A DNA stretch of 36,605 nt from Oscillospiraceae bacterium (GTDB taxonomy: Bacteria > Bacillota > Clostridia > Oscillospirales > Oscillospiraceae), in contig SVLO01000002.1 of assembly GCA_015067885.1 (NCBI GenBank), positions 1 through 36,605 on the forward strand, read 5' to 3'. This document shows positions 7,875 to 15,024 of this stretch, one piece after another (the stretch's first letter is position 1; each line of letters starts with the position of its first letter). The position numbers and the translations under genes were made by a program. The notes below the pieces were generated by a model. That model was not told the origin of the DNA, ran no database searches, and saw only the letters and a program-made list of their open reading frames with translations.

Positions 7875-8819
7875 TTAAACCTTGTCGGTGGCCTTCTCGC
7901 CAAACAGGCCGGTGGGCTTAAACACCAGCACGATGACAAGCAGGGCAAAGGTGAACGCATCGGAGAACACGGACACATCCCAGGAGGAGGGCAAGCCCTT
8001 AATGATGGTCTCGCAAATACCGATGATGAAGGCGCCGATCACCGCGCCGGGGATGGAGCCGATACCGCCAAACACCGCCGCCACAAAGGCCTTCAGGCCG
8101 GGCAGGGCGCCGATGGTGGGGGTGACGGCAGAGTAGTTGGTGAAGTACAGCACCGAACCAACCGCCGCCAGCACAGAGCCGATGACGAAGGTGACGGAGA
8201 TAACGGTGTTGATCTTGATGCCCATGAGCTGCGCCGTTTCAAAGTCCTTGGACACGGCCCGCATGGCCATGCCCACCTTGGTCTTGTTGATCAGCAGGGT
8301 CAGGCCCACCACCAGCACCGCCACCAGCACAGGGGTCAGCAGCACCGCCCACTTGGTGGGGGTGCCGGCGATCTGCACCGTGTCGGACAGGCCGGAGATG
8401 GTGGGATAGGTCATGGGCTGGGCGCCGGTGATGTAGGTGGCCATGTTCTGCAGCAAATAGCTCACGCCGATGGCGGAGATCATGACCGACATACGGGGGG
8501 CGCTGCGCAGGGGCTTATAGGCCGCGCGCTCAATACAGAATGCCAGCACCGCCGTCATCACGATGACCAGGGGGATGGCCACGTACAGGGGCAGGCTGGC
8601 TGACAGGTAAACTCCCATCAGACCCGCCACCATGAACACGTCGCCGTGGGCGAAGTTGATCAGGCGCAGGATGCCGTACACCATGGTATAGCCGATGGCG
8701 ATCAGGGCATATTGTCCGCCCACCGAGATACCGGAGAGCAGAATGGAAATAATATACTGCACCGTTTCCCCTTGGAAAAAGGCAACTATACACTCCCAGA
8801 CAGAAACAATATATTCCAT
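7875..8819 (-). CDS. livH: Branched-chain amino acid type ABC transporter permease LivH
   Basis: 314-residue integral membrane permease. Family blocks: GQYALIAIGYTMVYGILRLINFAHGDVFMVAG near residues 30-60, the coupling loop MRAVSKDFETAQLMGI, and AVFGGIGSIPGAVIGA. The start at 8819 (MEYIVSVWE) has a perfect AAGGAGG site; the frame is open 42 codons further upstream, but those codons translate the hairpin region 8854-8943 and are rejected. It lies 143 bases after the binding-protein gene, the only sizeable gap in the operon, and that gap holds two large stem-loops. Confidence 0.93.
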   Translation of the reverse strand: MEYIVSVWECIVAFFQGETVQYIISILLSGISVGGQYALIAIGYTMVYGILRLINFAHGDVFMVAGLMGVYLSASLPLYVAIPLVIVMTAVLAFCIERAAYKPLRSAPRMSVMISAIGVSYLLQNMATYITGAQPMTYPTISGLSDTVQIAGTPTKWAVLLTPVLVAVLVVGLTLLINKTKVGMAMRAVSKDFETAQLMGIKINTVISVTFVIGSVLAAVGSVLYFTNYSAVTPTIGALPGLKAFVAAVFGGIGSIPGAVIGAFIIGICETIIKGLPSSWDVSVFSDAFTFALLVIVLVFKPTGLFGEKATDKV

Positions 8820-8853
8820 AGGTTCCTCCTTAAAGACAGTTTGAAAAGACAGA

Positions 8854-8905
8854 TTGGGCTGTCTCGAAAACTGCCGAAAAATCAGCCTTTTTCGAGGCAG
8901 CCCAA
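8854..8905 (-). repeat. 17-bp inverted repeat between binding protein and livH (attenuator candidate)
   Basis: TTGGGCTGTCTCGAAAA (8854-8870) pairs with TTTTCGAGGCAGCCCAA (8889-8905), with one non-Watson-Crick position and an 18-base loop. On the minus-strand transcript it follows the 8914-8943 hairpin and is followed by a weak T-rich stretch. It may terminate part of the transcripts after the binding-protein gene or protect their 3' ends. The sequence also resembles small palindromic elements common in Firmicutes (inference). Confidence 0.6.
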
Positions 8906-8913
8906 GACACAAC

Positions 8914-8943
8914 GCTTGGCGGGGGCGCAGGCCCCCGCCAAGC
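8914..8943 (-). repeat. 13-bp GC-rich stem-loop just after the binding-protein gene
   Basis: Perfect stem GCTTGGCGGGGGC (8914-8926) / GCCCCCGCCAAGC (8931-8943) with a four-base loop, 19 bases after the binding-protein stop. No T run follows, so it is more likely an mRNA-stabilising or processing hairpin than a terminator. This would help make more binding protein than permease. Confidence 0.7.
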
Positions 8944-8962
8944 AATGTGTACCCGTTGGTAA

Positions 8963-10153
8963 TTAGTTGGCCTTCTGAACGGTCTCCAGAGTCCAGGTGC
9001 CGTCAGCAGTGTTGGCGGTCTTGATGTAAGCGGTGTCACGGATGGCGTCGCCGATCTCGTCGAAGGCGATGTCGCCGGACACGCCGGTGTAGGTCACGGC
9101 GCCCAGAGCAGCCTTAACGGCGTCAGGCTCCACGCTGCCGGCGGCCTTCATAGCCTCCAGAGCGACGTAGTAAGCGTCATAGCCCATGGCGGTCACAGCG
9201 GAGATGGTGTCATTGCCGCCGTTGGCGTCCTTGGCGGTGGAGTTGCTGTTGATGTACTCCTTGATGCCGGCGTCGAACTCGGGGTTACCGCCCTCCTGAT
9301 AGAAGGTGGAAACGTACAACTGGATGTTGGTACCCTTGGTAGCCTCCAGAACCATGTTGTCGTCCAGGGTGTCGGAACCCAGGAAGGGGATCTCGATGCC
9401 CAGGGAGCCGGCCTGAGTGATGATCTGAGTGGCGTAAGCGATGGACACGGGGGTGAAGATAACGTCGGCGCCCTCGCTCTTGGCCTTGTTCAGGTAAGAG
9501 GTAAAGTCAGAGTTGTTGGTGGGGAAAGAGTCCTTGACGACCTTACCGCCGGCGGCGGTGAAAGCCTGCTCAAAGAAGGTGATCAGACCCTGGTCGTACT
9601 CGTTGCCGATCTCGCCCAGGCAGTAAGCGGTCTGGGCCTCGAACTTCTCCATGCCGAAGTTGGCCAAAACGGTACCCTGGAAGGGATCCAGGAAGCAAAT
9701 GCGGTAGTAGTAGTCGTTACCGGCGGTAACGTTGGGGTTGGTGCAGGTCACGCCCAGGGCAGCCAGACCGGCCTCGTCAAAGATGGGGCCACCGGCCATG
9801 GACACGCCGGAACCGTAGGAACCCAGCACGATGGCCACGTCCTTGGCCACCAGGTCGGAAGCCGCGGTGGGAGCCTTGTCGGTGGAGGAGCCGTTGTCGG
9901 CGATCTCCAGCTTTACCTGATAGGTCACGCCGCCGATCTCGACGGTGGGAGTCTCGGCATTGGCGTACTGCATACCCAGGGTCTCCTTCTTGCCGCCGGA
10001 GGCGGAGTCGCCGGAGGCGGGCTCGAACACGCCGATCTTGACGACCTTGTCAGCAGTCTGATCGCCGGAGGTCTCACCGGAGGTGTCGCCGCCGCAGGCA
10101 ACCAGGGCCAGAGCCATGATCAAAGCCAGGGACAGGGAAATAAACTTCTTCAT
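8963..10153 (-). CDS. livK: Branched-chain amino acid type ABC transporter substrate-binding lipoprotein
   Basis: 396-residue type I periplasmic-binding-fold protein, expected to be lipid-anchored outside the membrane and to deliver its ligand to LivHM. The signal peptide ends in the lipobox LVAC with Cys20 as the lipidated residue, followed by a Gly/Asp/Thr-rich tether. The mature start KVVKIGVFEPASGDSA is the typical Leu/Ile/Val-binding opening (IGV-x-PxSG), and the motif FLDPFQGTVLANF aligns with the usual R-x3-D region. The ribosome site is AAGGAG. It is first in the operon, behind a good promoter (10239-10267). Ligand identity is not proven; amino-sugar genes lie just upstream but transcribe separately. 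Confidence 0.92.
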   Translation of the reverse strand: MKKFISLSLALIMALALVACGGDTSGETSGDQTADKVVKIGVFEPASGDSASGGKKETLGMQYANAETPTVEIGGVTYQVKLEIADNGSSTDKAPTAASDLVAKDVAIVLGSYGSGVSMAGGPIFDEAGLAALGVTCTNPNVTAGNDYYYRICFLDPFQGTVLANFGMEKFEAQTAYCLGEIGNEYDQGLITFFEQAFTAAGGKVVKDSFPTNNSDFTSYLNKAKSEGADVIFTPVSIAYATQIITQAGSLGIEIPFLGSDTLDDNMVLEATKGTNIQLYVSTFYQEGGNPEFDAGIKEYINSNSTAKDANGGNDTISAVTAMGYDAYYVALEAMKAAGSVEPDAVKAALGAVTYTGVSGDIAFDEIGDAIRDTAYIKTANTADGTWTLETVQKAN

Positions 10154-10192
10154 ACTTGTCTTCTCCTTTTAGTTGGATTCTGTTCTTTTTAT

Positions 10193-10207
10193 CGGCGGTG
10201 TCCGCCG
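10193..10207. repeat. Small GC stem-loop in the leader of the binding-protein operon
   Basis: CGGCGG-TGT-CCGCCG lies in the predicted 5' untranslated leader, between the start point near 10232 and the ribosome site. It has no T run, so its effect would be on mRNA stability or translation. Nothing resembling a known riboswitch was seen. Confidence 0.35.
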
Positions 10208-10238
10208 TTAAAAGACACTTGTGCATGGATATGAAGTG

Positions 10239-10267
10239 ATTATACTATCTTGACAGGTAAATTGCAA
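10239..10267 (-). promoter_or_regulatory. sigma-A promoter of the liv operon
   Basis: Minus strand -35 TTGCAA (10262-10267), 17-base spacer, -10 TATAAT (10239-10244). The predicted start is about 80 bases before the ATG of the binding-protein gene, giving a fairly long leader. Confidence 0.68.
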
Positions 10268-10300
10268 GTTTTTCTTGGGAGAATTTCAAAACTTTTTATC

Positions 10301-10330
10301 AAAAAACCCGACTGTGGTTTGTTTTTTATG
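10301..10330. terminator. Weak terminator-like hairpin after nanA
   Basis: AAACC (10304-10308) pairs with GGTTT (10316-10320), flanked by an A run on the left and GTTTTTT on the right. On the minus strand it would follow nanA by about 120 bases and end in GGGTTTTTT. A longer stem GGGCGGAAGA (10337-10346) / TCTTCCGCCC (10366-10375) with a 19-base loop lies nearer the gene but has no T run. The 291-base gap 10154-10444 holds only these hairpins and the liv promoter. Confidence 0.35.
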
Positions 10331-10444
10331 TAGAACGGGCGGAAGACCGCCGCAACTTGCAGCTATCTTCCGCCCATTCCGTCAAATGCCGTTCCTTCGG
10401 GATGAGAGGCAAAAACCCGAATATCGGCTGCGTGGTTTTTTTGG

Positions 10445-11368
10445 TTATACGTTGCAGTCCCGGACGAACTCGTAGAAGCCTTCCTTCTTCAAAAGCTCCA
10501 CCATGGCCTGCTGGTCCAGGTCGCTCATGGGCAGGAAGGGACCCAGCACGGTGCCGGCCTGGAAGCCCATGGAGTTCAGCACCGCCTTGCCCACAGGCTG
10601 GATGGCGGGCTTGGCAAACTTCTTGATCAGGGCGACGTAGTGGCACACGCGCCACTGCAGGGCGCGGGCCTGCTCGAAATCGCCGGCCACGTAGCAGTCA
10701 TAGATCTTGCAGCAGGCCTTGGTCATCACGTTGTACCAGGCACCCACGCCGCCGTCGCCGCCCATGGTCAGGGCATTGAGCAGCATGGCGTCAAAGCCGA
10801 TGTAGGCCTGAATTTCGCCGTTGTTGTAGTCCTTGATCTTGCGGAACTCCTCCATATTCATGCCGGTGTACTTCACACCCACGATGTTGGGGTCCTTCAC
10901 CAGGTCGGCCACGAAGTCCACCGTCAACTGGAAGCTGGAGGTGGTGGGCATATAGTAGACCAGTACGGGCATATCCGCCTCACGGGAGATGGCCTTGTAA
11001 TACTCCCGGACGTAGTCCAGGTTCATGGGGTTGTAGTAAGGGATAACGGAGCAGACGCCGTCGGCGCCGATGCTCTTGGCGTGGGCGGTGAGCTTAACGG
11101 CGGTGGCGGTATCGGTGCTGCCCACGTGGACGATCATGGGTACGCGGCCCTTGTTGTAGCCGATCATCAGCTCGGCCAGCTCCATGCGCTGGTCCACGGA
11201 CATGAGGGTACCCTCGCCGGTGCTGCCGCCCACGAAGAAGGCGTCCATGCCGTTTTCGATGTTGTAGTCCATGATCTCCTTGACGCCCTCGACAATGATC
11301 TTGCCGTCCTTGTCAAAGGGGGTGAAGGAGGCGCCCCATACGCCCTTGGGCAAATACTTCTTTTCCAT
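10445..11368 (-). CDS. nanA: N-acetylneuraminate lyase (DapA/NanA superfamily)
   Basis: 307-residue class I aldolase of the DapA superfamily, expected to split sialic acid into ManNAc and pyruvate. The signature FFVGGSTGEGTLMS favours lyase over dihydrodipicolinate synthase, which normally has GTTGE. The Schiff-base lysine is in VGVKYTG, the catalytic tyrosine region is VLVYYMP, and IGFDAMLLNALTMGGDGGVGAWYNV resembles the NanA block GYDE...GADGGIGSTYN. The start at 11368 follows AAGGGGG; an open frame 30 codons longer runs into nagB and is rejected. It is the last gene of nagA-nagB-nanA, 19 bases after nagB. Other members of the superfamily act on 2-keto-3-deoxy sugars, but the operon supports NanA. 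NanE, NanK and a sialic acid transporter are not in the window. Confidence 0.85.
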   Translation of the reverse strand: MEKKYLPKGVWGASFTPFDKDGKIIVEGVKEIMDYNIENGMDAFFVGGSTGEGTLMSVDQRMELAELMIGYNKGRVPMIVHVGSTDTATAVKLTAHAKSIGADGVCSVIPYYNPMNLDYVREYYKAISREADMPVLVYYMPTTSSFQLTVDFVADLVKDPNIVGVKYTGMNMEEFRKIKDYNNGEIQAYIGFDAMLLNALTMGGDGGVGAWYNVMTKACCKIYDCYVAGDFEQARALQWRVCHYVALIKKFAKPAIQPVGKAVLNSMGFQAGTVLGPFLPMSDLDQQAMVELLKKEGFYEFVRDCNV

Positions 11369-11387
11369 GTCGCTTTCCCCCTTTTGA

Positions 11388-12149
11388 TCAGCCGTGCTTG
11401 GCCAAAATCTCGGCGCTGCACATGGAGGCAGAACCCTCGTCCAGATACAGCTCGGCATTGGGATGCTCCAGCAGCAGAGTGGCGGGGACCATGGGATCGG
11501 TCTTGCCGTTGGTCAGGGTGTTGTAGATAGCCTGGGCCTTGCGGGGGCCGGGAACGGCGGAGACGATCTTCTTGCACTTCATGATCTGACCGGGAGTCAT
11601 GGAGATGGCCTGCTTGGGCACGTCGTTCAGGGTGGCGAACCAGCCCTCGTTGACCTGCTGCTGCTTGCAGGTGTCGTTCAGGTTGACCACGTGGTAGGCG
11701 CCGGCCTTGTCAAACTGGGCGGGGGGATCGTTGAAGGCGATGTGGGCGTTCTCACCGATGCCGATGGCGCCCACGTCGATGGTCAGGCCGTCAAACTCAC
11801 GCTCCAGCTCGGCCAGATGCTCTTCCAGCTTGTCGTCCTCGCAGCCCACGAACACCGCGCGCTTGAGGGGGATCTTGCTGACAAAGCGCTCCTTCAGGTA
11901 CTTGCGGAAGGAGGCGATGTGGCTCTCGGGCAGGGCCACGTACTCGTCCAGGTGGTACATGGTCACCTTGGTCCAGTCCACGTCGGTGCGGGCCAGCAGA
12001 CCCACAAAGGTGGTGAACTGGGAGGAGCCGGTGGAGGCCAGGAAGGTGGCCTCGCCCTTTTCGGCGATGGCGGCCTTCAGACCCTCGGCAATGGCCTCGG
12101 CCGCGGCAAGGCCCAGCAGCTCTTCATTCTTGGAAACAACGATTTTCAT
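11388..12149 (-). CDS. nagB: Glucosamine-6-phosphate deaminase, NagB family (variant active-site motif)
   Basis: 253-residue NagB/RpiA-fold enzyme that should convert glucosamine-6-P to fructose-6-P and ammonia. TMYHLDEYVALP (near 68-79) carries the Asp equivalent to E. coli D72, and GIGENAHIAFNDPP carries the catalytic His. Compared with the E. coli GNDGHIAFNEP motif, the D141 position is Asn and the E148 position is Asp. This variant occurs in a divergent NagB subgroup (recalled). It lies between nagA and nanA with gaps of 21 and 19 bases and has a GGAGG ribosome site. The context strongly supports deaminase rather than the related 6-phosphogluconolactonase. Confidence 0.88.
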   Translation of the reverse strand: MKIVVSKNEELLGLAAAEAIAEGLKAAIAEKGEATFLASTGSSQFTTFVGLLARTDVDWTKVTMYHLDEYVALPESHIASFRKYLKERFVSKIPLKRAVFVGCEDDKLEEHLAELEREFDGLTIDVGAIGIGENAHIAFNDPPAQFDKAGAYHVVNLNDTCKQQQVNEGWFATLNDVPKQAISMTPGQIMKCKKIVSAVPGPRKAQAIYNTLTNGKTDPMVPATLLLEHPNAELYLDEGSASMCSAEILAKHG

Positions 12150-12170
12150 AATGCAAATTCCTCCTGTAAA

Positions 12171-13361
12171 TTATTCTTTCATCAAACCCGCAAGACCGCG
12201 GCCGCGGACCATAACGCCGCAAACGCAGATCTCGTCATCAAAACAGATCAAGTCGGCATCCTTGCCCACTTCGACGGAGCCGGTCCGGTCCCCGATTCCG
12301 ATGACGTTGGCCGGGGTCAGGCTCATCATGCGCACCGCCTCGTGGAGCGGAACGCCCGCCTGTCGGGTCATGACCCGCACCAGCCGGTCGTCGGTGGCGA
12401 TGCTGCCGGCAAAGGACATCCGGTCGGGCAGCTTGGCCACCCCGTCCTCGATAATGACCCGCTGGCCGTTCTCCAGGCTGCCCAGGATGGACTCGGTCAC
12501 GTCCTGCCCGGCGCAGCGCATACTGTCGCAGGTCAGGGCCACCCGGTCCGGCCCCTTGAACCGCCAAACCATGTTCAGCAGCTCCGCCGGCAGATGGCAG
12601 CCGTCGGCGATGACCTCCACCGTCATGTCCGGAATACAAAATGCACTCTCCAGCACGCCGCTGTGACGGAAGCCGCTGTGGCGGGTGATGGTGGACATGG
12701 ATGAGTACAGATGGGTCACGTGGGTCACGCCGTGTTCAAAGGCGGGCAAAACCTGAGAATACTCCGCGTTGGAATGGCCCAGGGAGGGCAGGACCCCCTC
12801 CCGCATCAGGGCGTCGGCAAAGCGGTCGGCGCCGGGGCGCTCCACCGCCAGGGTCCAGCGTTTGATGGCCCCGCGGCCGTAGTCCAAAAACGCCTCGTAC
12901 TCCTCGGGGGCGGGGTCACGGATGTACTTGGGGTCAATGGCGCCGCACTGGTCTACATTGAGGTAGGGCCCCTCCATGTGCAGGCCATGGAGGTTCAGAC
13001 TCTTCCCCTCCAGCTCGGTCCTGGCCGCCCGAAAGGCATCAATGCTGCGATAGATCTCCTCCGGGGAGGCCGCCAGGGTGGTGGGCAGCAGAGTGGTGGT
13101 GCCATGGCACATCAGGGTATGGCAGGCGGTGGCGAAGGCCTCTACCGTGCCGTCCATGAAGTCGGCACCGCCGGCGCCGTGGCTGTGCAGCTCCACAAAG
13201 CCGGGAGCGAGGTATCGTCCTCCCAGGTCAACCGTCCGGTCCGCGCCGCCCTCCGGCCGACCGAAACCCACCTGCGCAATGCGGTCATCCTCTGTCACCA
13301 CATAGCCGGGTCGAATTTCCTCGGGTAAAACCAAGTTGCAGTTGAAAAGCAATGTGCGCAC
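12171..13361 (-). CDS. nagA: N-acetylglucosamine-6-phosphate deacetylase
   Basis: Amidohydrolase-fold enzyme that removes acetate from GlcNAc-6-P, feeding NagB. Motifs: ELHSHGAGGADFMDG (metal-site HxH), HGLHMEGPYLN (metal-binding Glu), LGHSNAEY (His), VTHVTHLYSSMS, VIADGCHLP and LTCDSMRCAG with the catalytic Asp. A GTG start at 13361 (MRTLLFNCNLV) is chosen: GGGG lies 7 bases before it, and NagA proteins typically begin this way. The ATG at 13379, six codons upstream, has no ribosome site and would lie only about 11 bases from the predicted transcription start. First gene of nagA-nagB-nanA, about 395 residues, the normal length. Confidence 0.93.
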   Translation of the reverse strand: MRTLLFNCNLVLPEEIRPGYVVTEDDRIAQVGFGRPEGGADRTVDLGGRYLAPGFVELHSHGAGGADFMDGTVEAFATACHTLMCHGTTTLLPTTLAASPEEIYRSIDAFRAARTELEGKSLNLHGLHMEGPYLNVDQCGAIDPKYIRDPAPEEYEAFLDYGRGAIKRWTLAVERPGADRFADALMREGVLPSLGHSNAEYSQVLPAFEHGVTHVTHLYSSMSTITRHSGFRHSGVLESAFCIPDMTVEVIADGCHLPAELLNMVWRFKGPDRVALTCDSMRCAGQDVTESILGSLENGQRVIIEDGVAKLPDRMSFAGSIATDDRLVRVMTRQAGVPLHEAVRMMSLTPANVIGIGDRTGSVEVGKDADLICFDDEICVCGVMVRGRGLAGLMKE

Positions 13362-13396
13362 GGACACACCCCATTTCATGCCGAATTTCTACCATA

Positions 13397-13425
13397 ATTA
13401 TAATAGAGCTTATTCCCCTTTGTAA
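13397..13425 (-). promoter_or_regulatory. sigma-A promoter of nagA-nagB-nanA
   Basis: Minus strand -35 TTACAA (13420-13425), 17-base spacer, -10 TATAAT (13397-13402). The expected start near 13390 leaves a leader of about 29 bases to the GTG at 13361, supporting that start. No clear NagR-type operator was recognised. Confidence 0.68.
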
Positions 13426-13485
13426 ATGCAACCACTGCCATCTTTCCGTCATTGTTTTTGCATTGGCTGTCATTTTGGCAGGCAA

Positions 13486-13518
13486 AAACCGGGGTGCGGC
13501 AGAGCCGCACCCCGGTTT
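13486..13518 (-). terminator. Rho-independent terminator of hpf
   Basis: 15-bp perfect stem AAACCGGGGTGCGGC / GCCGCACCCCGGTTT with a 3-base loop (13501-13503), ending in TTTTTG on the minus strand, 14 bases after the hpf stop. It separates hpf from the nagA promoter. Confidence 0.92.
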
Positions 13519-13531
13519 CCGGTCCATTTGA

Positions 13532-14071
13532 TCAGATTTCGTCCTCAATCAGGCCGTAGCCGCCGTCGTTGCGGCGATAGACCACGGCGAAGGCGCCCCC
13601 CGCCGCCTCGTCCTTAAAGGCGTAGAAGCTGTGGCTGAGCAGGTTCATCTGCAAAATCGCCTCATCCCGGGTCATGGGCTTGATGGGGAAGGTCTTGGTC
13701 CGCACGATGTCGTACTCCCCCTCCTCCGCCACGGGGACAAAGGTGCTTTCCTCGTCCACGGTGCGCTCAAAGGCGCCCTGACGCAGACGCTTTTCCAGGC
13801 GGGTCTTATTCTTGCGGATCTGCCGCTCCAGCATGGTGACGGCGGAATCGATGGAGGCCAACATATCACTGGTACTCTCGGACACGCGCAGGATGGTGCT
13901 GCCGGACCGGACGGTGATCTCCACCTTGTTCCGGTCCTTTTCTACACTGAACGTAACGGCGGCGGCGGCATCCTCCTTGAAGTAGCGATCCAGTTTGCCC
14001 ACCTTTTTCTCGGCATAGTTGTGGACGTAGTTGGGCAGGTTGATCTTCTTGTCTGTGAACGTGAACTTCAT
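13532..14071 (-). CDS. hpf: Ribosome hibernation promoting factor, long form
   Basis: 179-residue long-form HPF. The N-terminal RaiA/YfiA domain (about 1-100) has the beta-alpha-beta-beta-beta-alpha pattern, with YAEKKVGKLDRYF and the basic helix ERQIRKNKTRLEKRLRQ. A linker leads to a C-terminal dimerisation domain (about 120-179) with TKTFPIKPMTRDEAILQM and SHSFYAFKDE, typical of the Firmicute form that pairs 70S ribosomes into 100S particles in stationary phase. The ribosome site is AAAGGAG. Monocistronic: own promoter and own terminator. Confidence 0.96.
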   Translation of the reverse strand: MKFTFTDKKINLPNYVHNYAEKKVGKLDRYFKEDAAAAVTFSVEKDRNKVEITVRSGSTILRVSESTSDMLASIDSAVTMLERQIRKNKTRLEKRLRQGAFERTVDEESTFVPVAEEGEYDIVRTKTFPIKPMTRDEAILQMNLLSHSFYAFKDEAAGGAFAVVYRRNDGGYGLIEDEI

Positions 14072-14136
14072 GCGTGTCAGCTCCTTTCACCCCACGAGGG
14101 GCGGTTTGGTTGCGGGCATCTTGTACCCTTGGTGAT

Positions 14137-14142
14137 ATTATA
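14137..14142 (-). promoter_or_regulatory. Extended -10 promoter of hpf
   Basis: TGGTATAAT on the minus strand, an extended -10 element, about 65 bases before the hpf ATG. No good -35 sits at the right distance, which fits an extended -10 promoter or dependence on another factor. Confidence 0.5.
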
Positions 14143-14208
14143 CCACATCCCATTGTAATTTCCACACTTTTTTGTAAATTTTTCGCAAACCCTTCCCAAG
14201 AAACAGCA

Positions 14209-14241
14209 AAACACCGCAGCCTGCATCAGGCTGCGGTGTTT
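14209..14241 (-). terminator. Terminator after yabR
   Basis: 15-bp perfect stem AAACACCGCAGCCTG / CAGGCTGCGGTGTTT with loop CAT (14224-14226), six bases after the yabR stop. On the minus strand the stem ends in TTTTGC then TGTTTCTTG, a modest T tract. Confidence 0.82.
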
Positions 14242-14247
14242 GGTTGC

Positions 14248-14706
14248 TTATCTGCGGCCGTTTCCCCGGCGGGAAGAGCCTTTCTTCTCGATGTAGCGCA
14301 GCTCGGACAGCTTGCTGTCGGAGGCCTGCATAAACTGCTTGAGCCGATCCTCAAAATCCACCGGCTCTTTGGCGGCGGGGTGGGGGTTGAAGGTGGAGGC
14401 GCGGTTGCCGTCGTTGCGGGGGCCGGCGGGACGGGCGGGGCGCTGGTTGGACGCCGCCGGACGGGCCGGAGGGGGAGCTGCCTGCTTGATGGACAGGTTG
14501 ATGCGCTTGGAGTCATCGATGCCGATGACCTTTACCTTGACCTCCTGCCCCTCTTTCAGGTGCTCGCTGACTTCGCTAACGTAGGAATAGGCGATCTCGG
14601 AAATATGCACCAGGCCGGACTTGCCCCCGGGCAGGGACACAAAGGCGCCGAACTTGGTAATACCGGTAACCTTTCCTTCAACAACAGAACCTACTTCAAA
14701 CTCCAT
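14248..14706 (-). CDS. yabR: S1 RNA-binding domain protein, YabR-like
   Basis: 152-residue protein with one S1 domain at about 1-76: VGSVVEGKVTGITKFGAFVSLPGGKSGLVHISEIA, then HLKEGQEVKVKVIGID and RINLSIKQA, very close to the B. subtilis YabR/general stress protein 13 pattern. The C-terminal half is a Pro/Ala/Arg/Asn-rich low-complexity linker (about 77-115) followed by a basic tail SSRRGNGRR, which could add RNA contacts. It sits directly after divIC, as in B. subtilis. The GAGAGGG ribosome site is about 13 bases from the ATG, a long spacing. Likely role: ribosome- or RNA-associated regulation; the exact target is unknown. Confidence 0.9.
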   Translation of the reverse strand: MEFEVGSVVEGKVTGITKFGAFVSLPGGKSGLVHISEIAYSYVSEVSEHLKEGQEVKVKVIGIDDSKRINLSIKQAAPPPARPAASNQRPARPAGPRNDGNRASTFNPHPAAKEPVDFEDRLKQFMQASDSKLSELRYIEKKGSSRRGNGRR

Positions 14707-14748
14707 AATCGACTAAAAACCCTCTCTGTGATATATATTGGGAACCGA

Positions 14749-15024
14749 TCAGTTGGTGGGGTCGACGAACACCTTTTCATGGGCGTAGACAAAGCCCTTG
14801 TCACGGGCCACCTGTTCCAGTACGTCGGGGTCGTCTTTGTTTTGCAGGACCTCTGTCAGGGCCGCGTTCTCCTGCTGGGCCTGTGCCACCTGTGCCGCCA
14901 ACGCGGCCTCCTCGGCCCGGTAGTCCTGCAGCTGACCGCGCAGATTCAGCAATGCCGTGGCCATGTAGATCAACAGGGCCAGCACCACGATCTTGGTCAA
15001 AAGTCCCGTTTTCTTCACCTGCAC
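14749..15024 (-). CDS. divIC: Septum formation initiator, FtsB/DivIC family
   Basis: 91-residue bitopic membrane protein of the divisome. It has a short basic cytoplasmic start (MQVKKTG), one membrane segment (about 8-26, LLTKIVVLALLIYMATALL), then an extracellular coiled coil (LRGQLQDYRAEEAALAAQVAQAQQENAALTEVLQ, about 27-62) and the tail DPDVLEQVARDKGFVYAHEKVFVDP typical of FtsB/DivIC. The GTG at 15024 is chosen because GGAGG lies 8 bases before it; a GTG three codons upstream abuts that site. Its neighbours yabQ and yabR match the B. subtilis order. Oddly, the yabQ frame stays open through most of this gene. Confidence 0.9.
   Translation of the reverse strand: MQVKKTGLLTKIVVLALLIYMATALLNLRGQLQDYRAEEAALAAQVAQAQQENAALTEVLQNKDDPDVLEQVARDKGFVYAHEKVFVDPTN

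Noticed and set aside
7077..8603. 508-codon plus-strand frame opposite livM/livH
   Set aside because: Gly/His/Gln-rich shadow with no motif; LivM and LivH on the minus strand are certain.
8820..8945. Longer LivH start adding 42 residues
   Set aside because: The extra codons translate the intercistronic hairpins; the AAGGAGG site and membrane-protein homology fix the start at 8819.
10321..10444. Structured region downstream of nanA as a riboswitch
   Set aside because: It lies after the nanA stop and before the liv promoter in transcription order; the stems do not form a known aptamer pattern.
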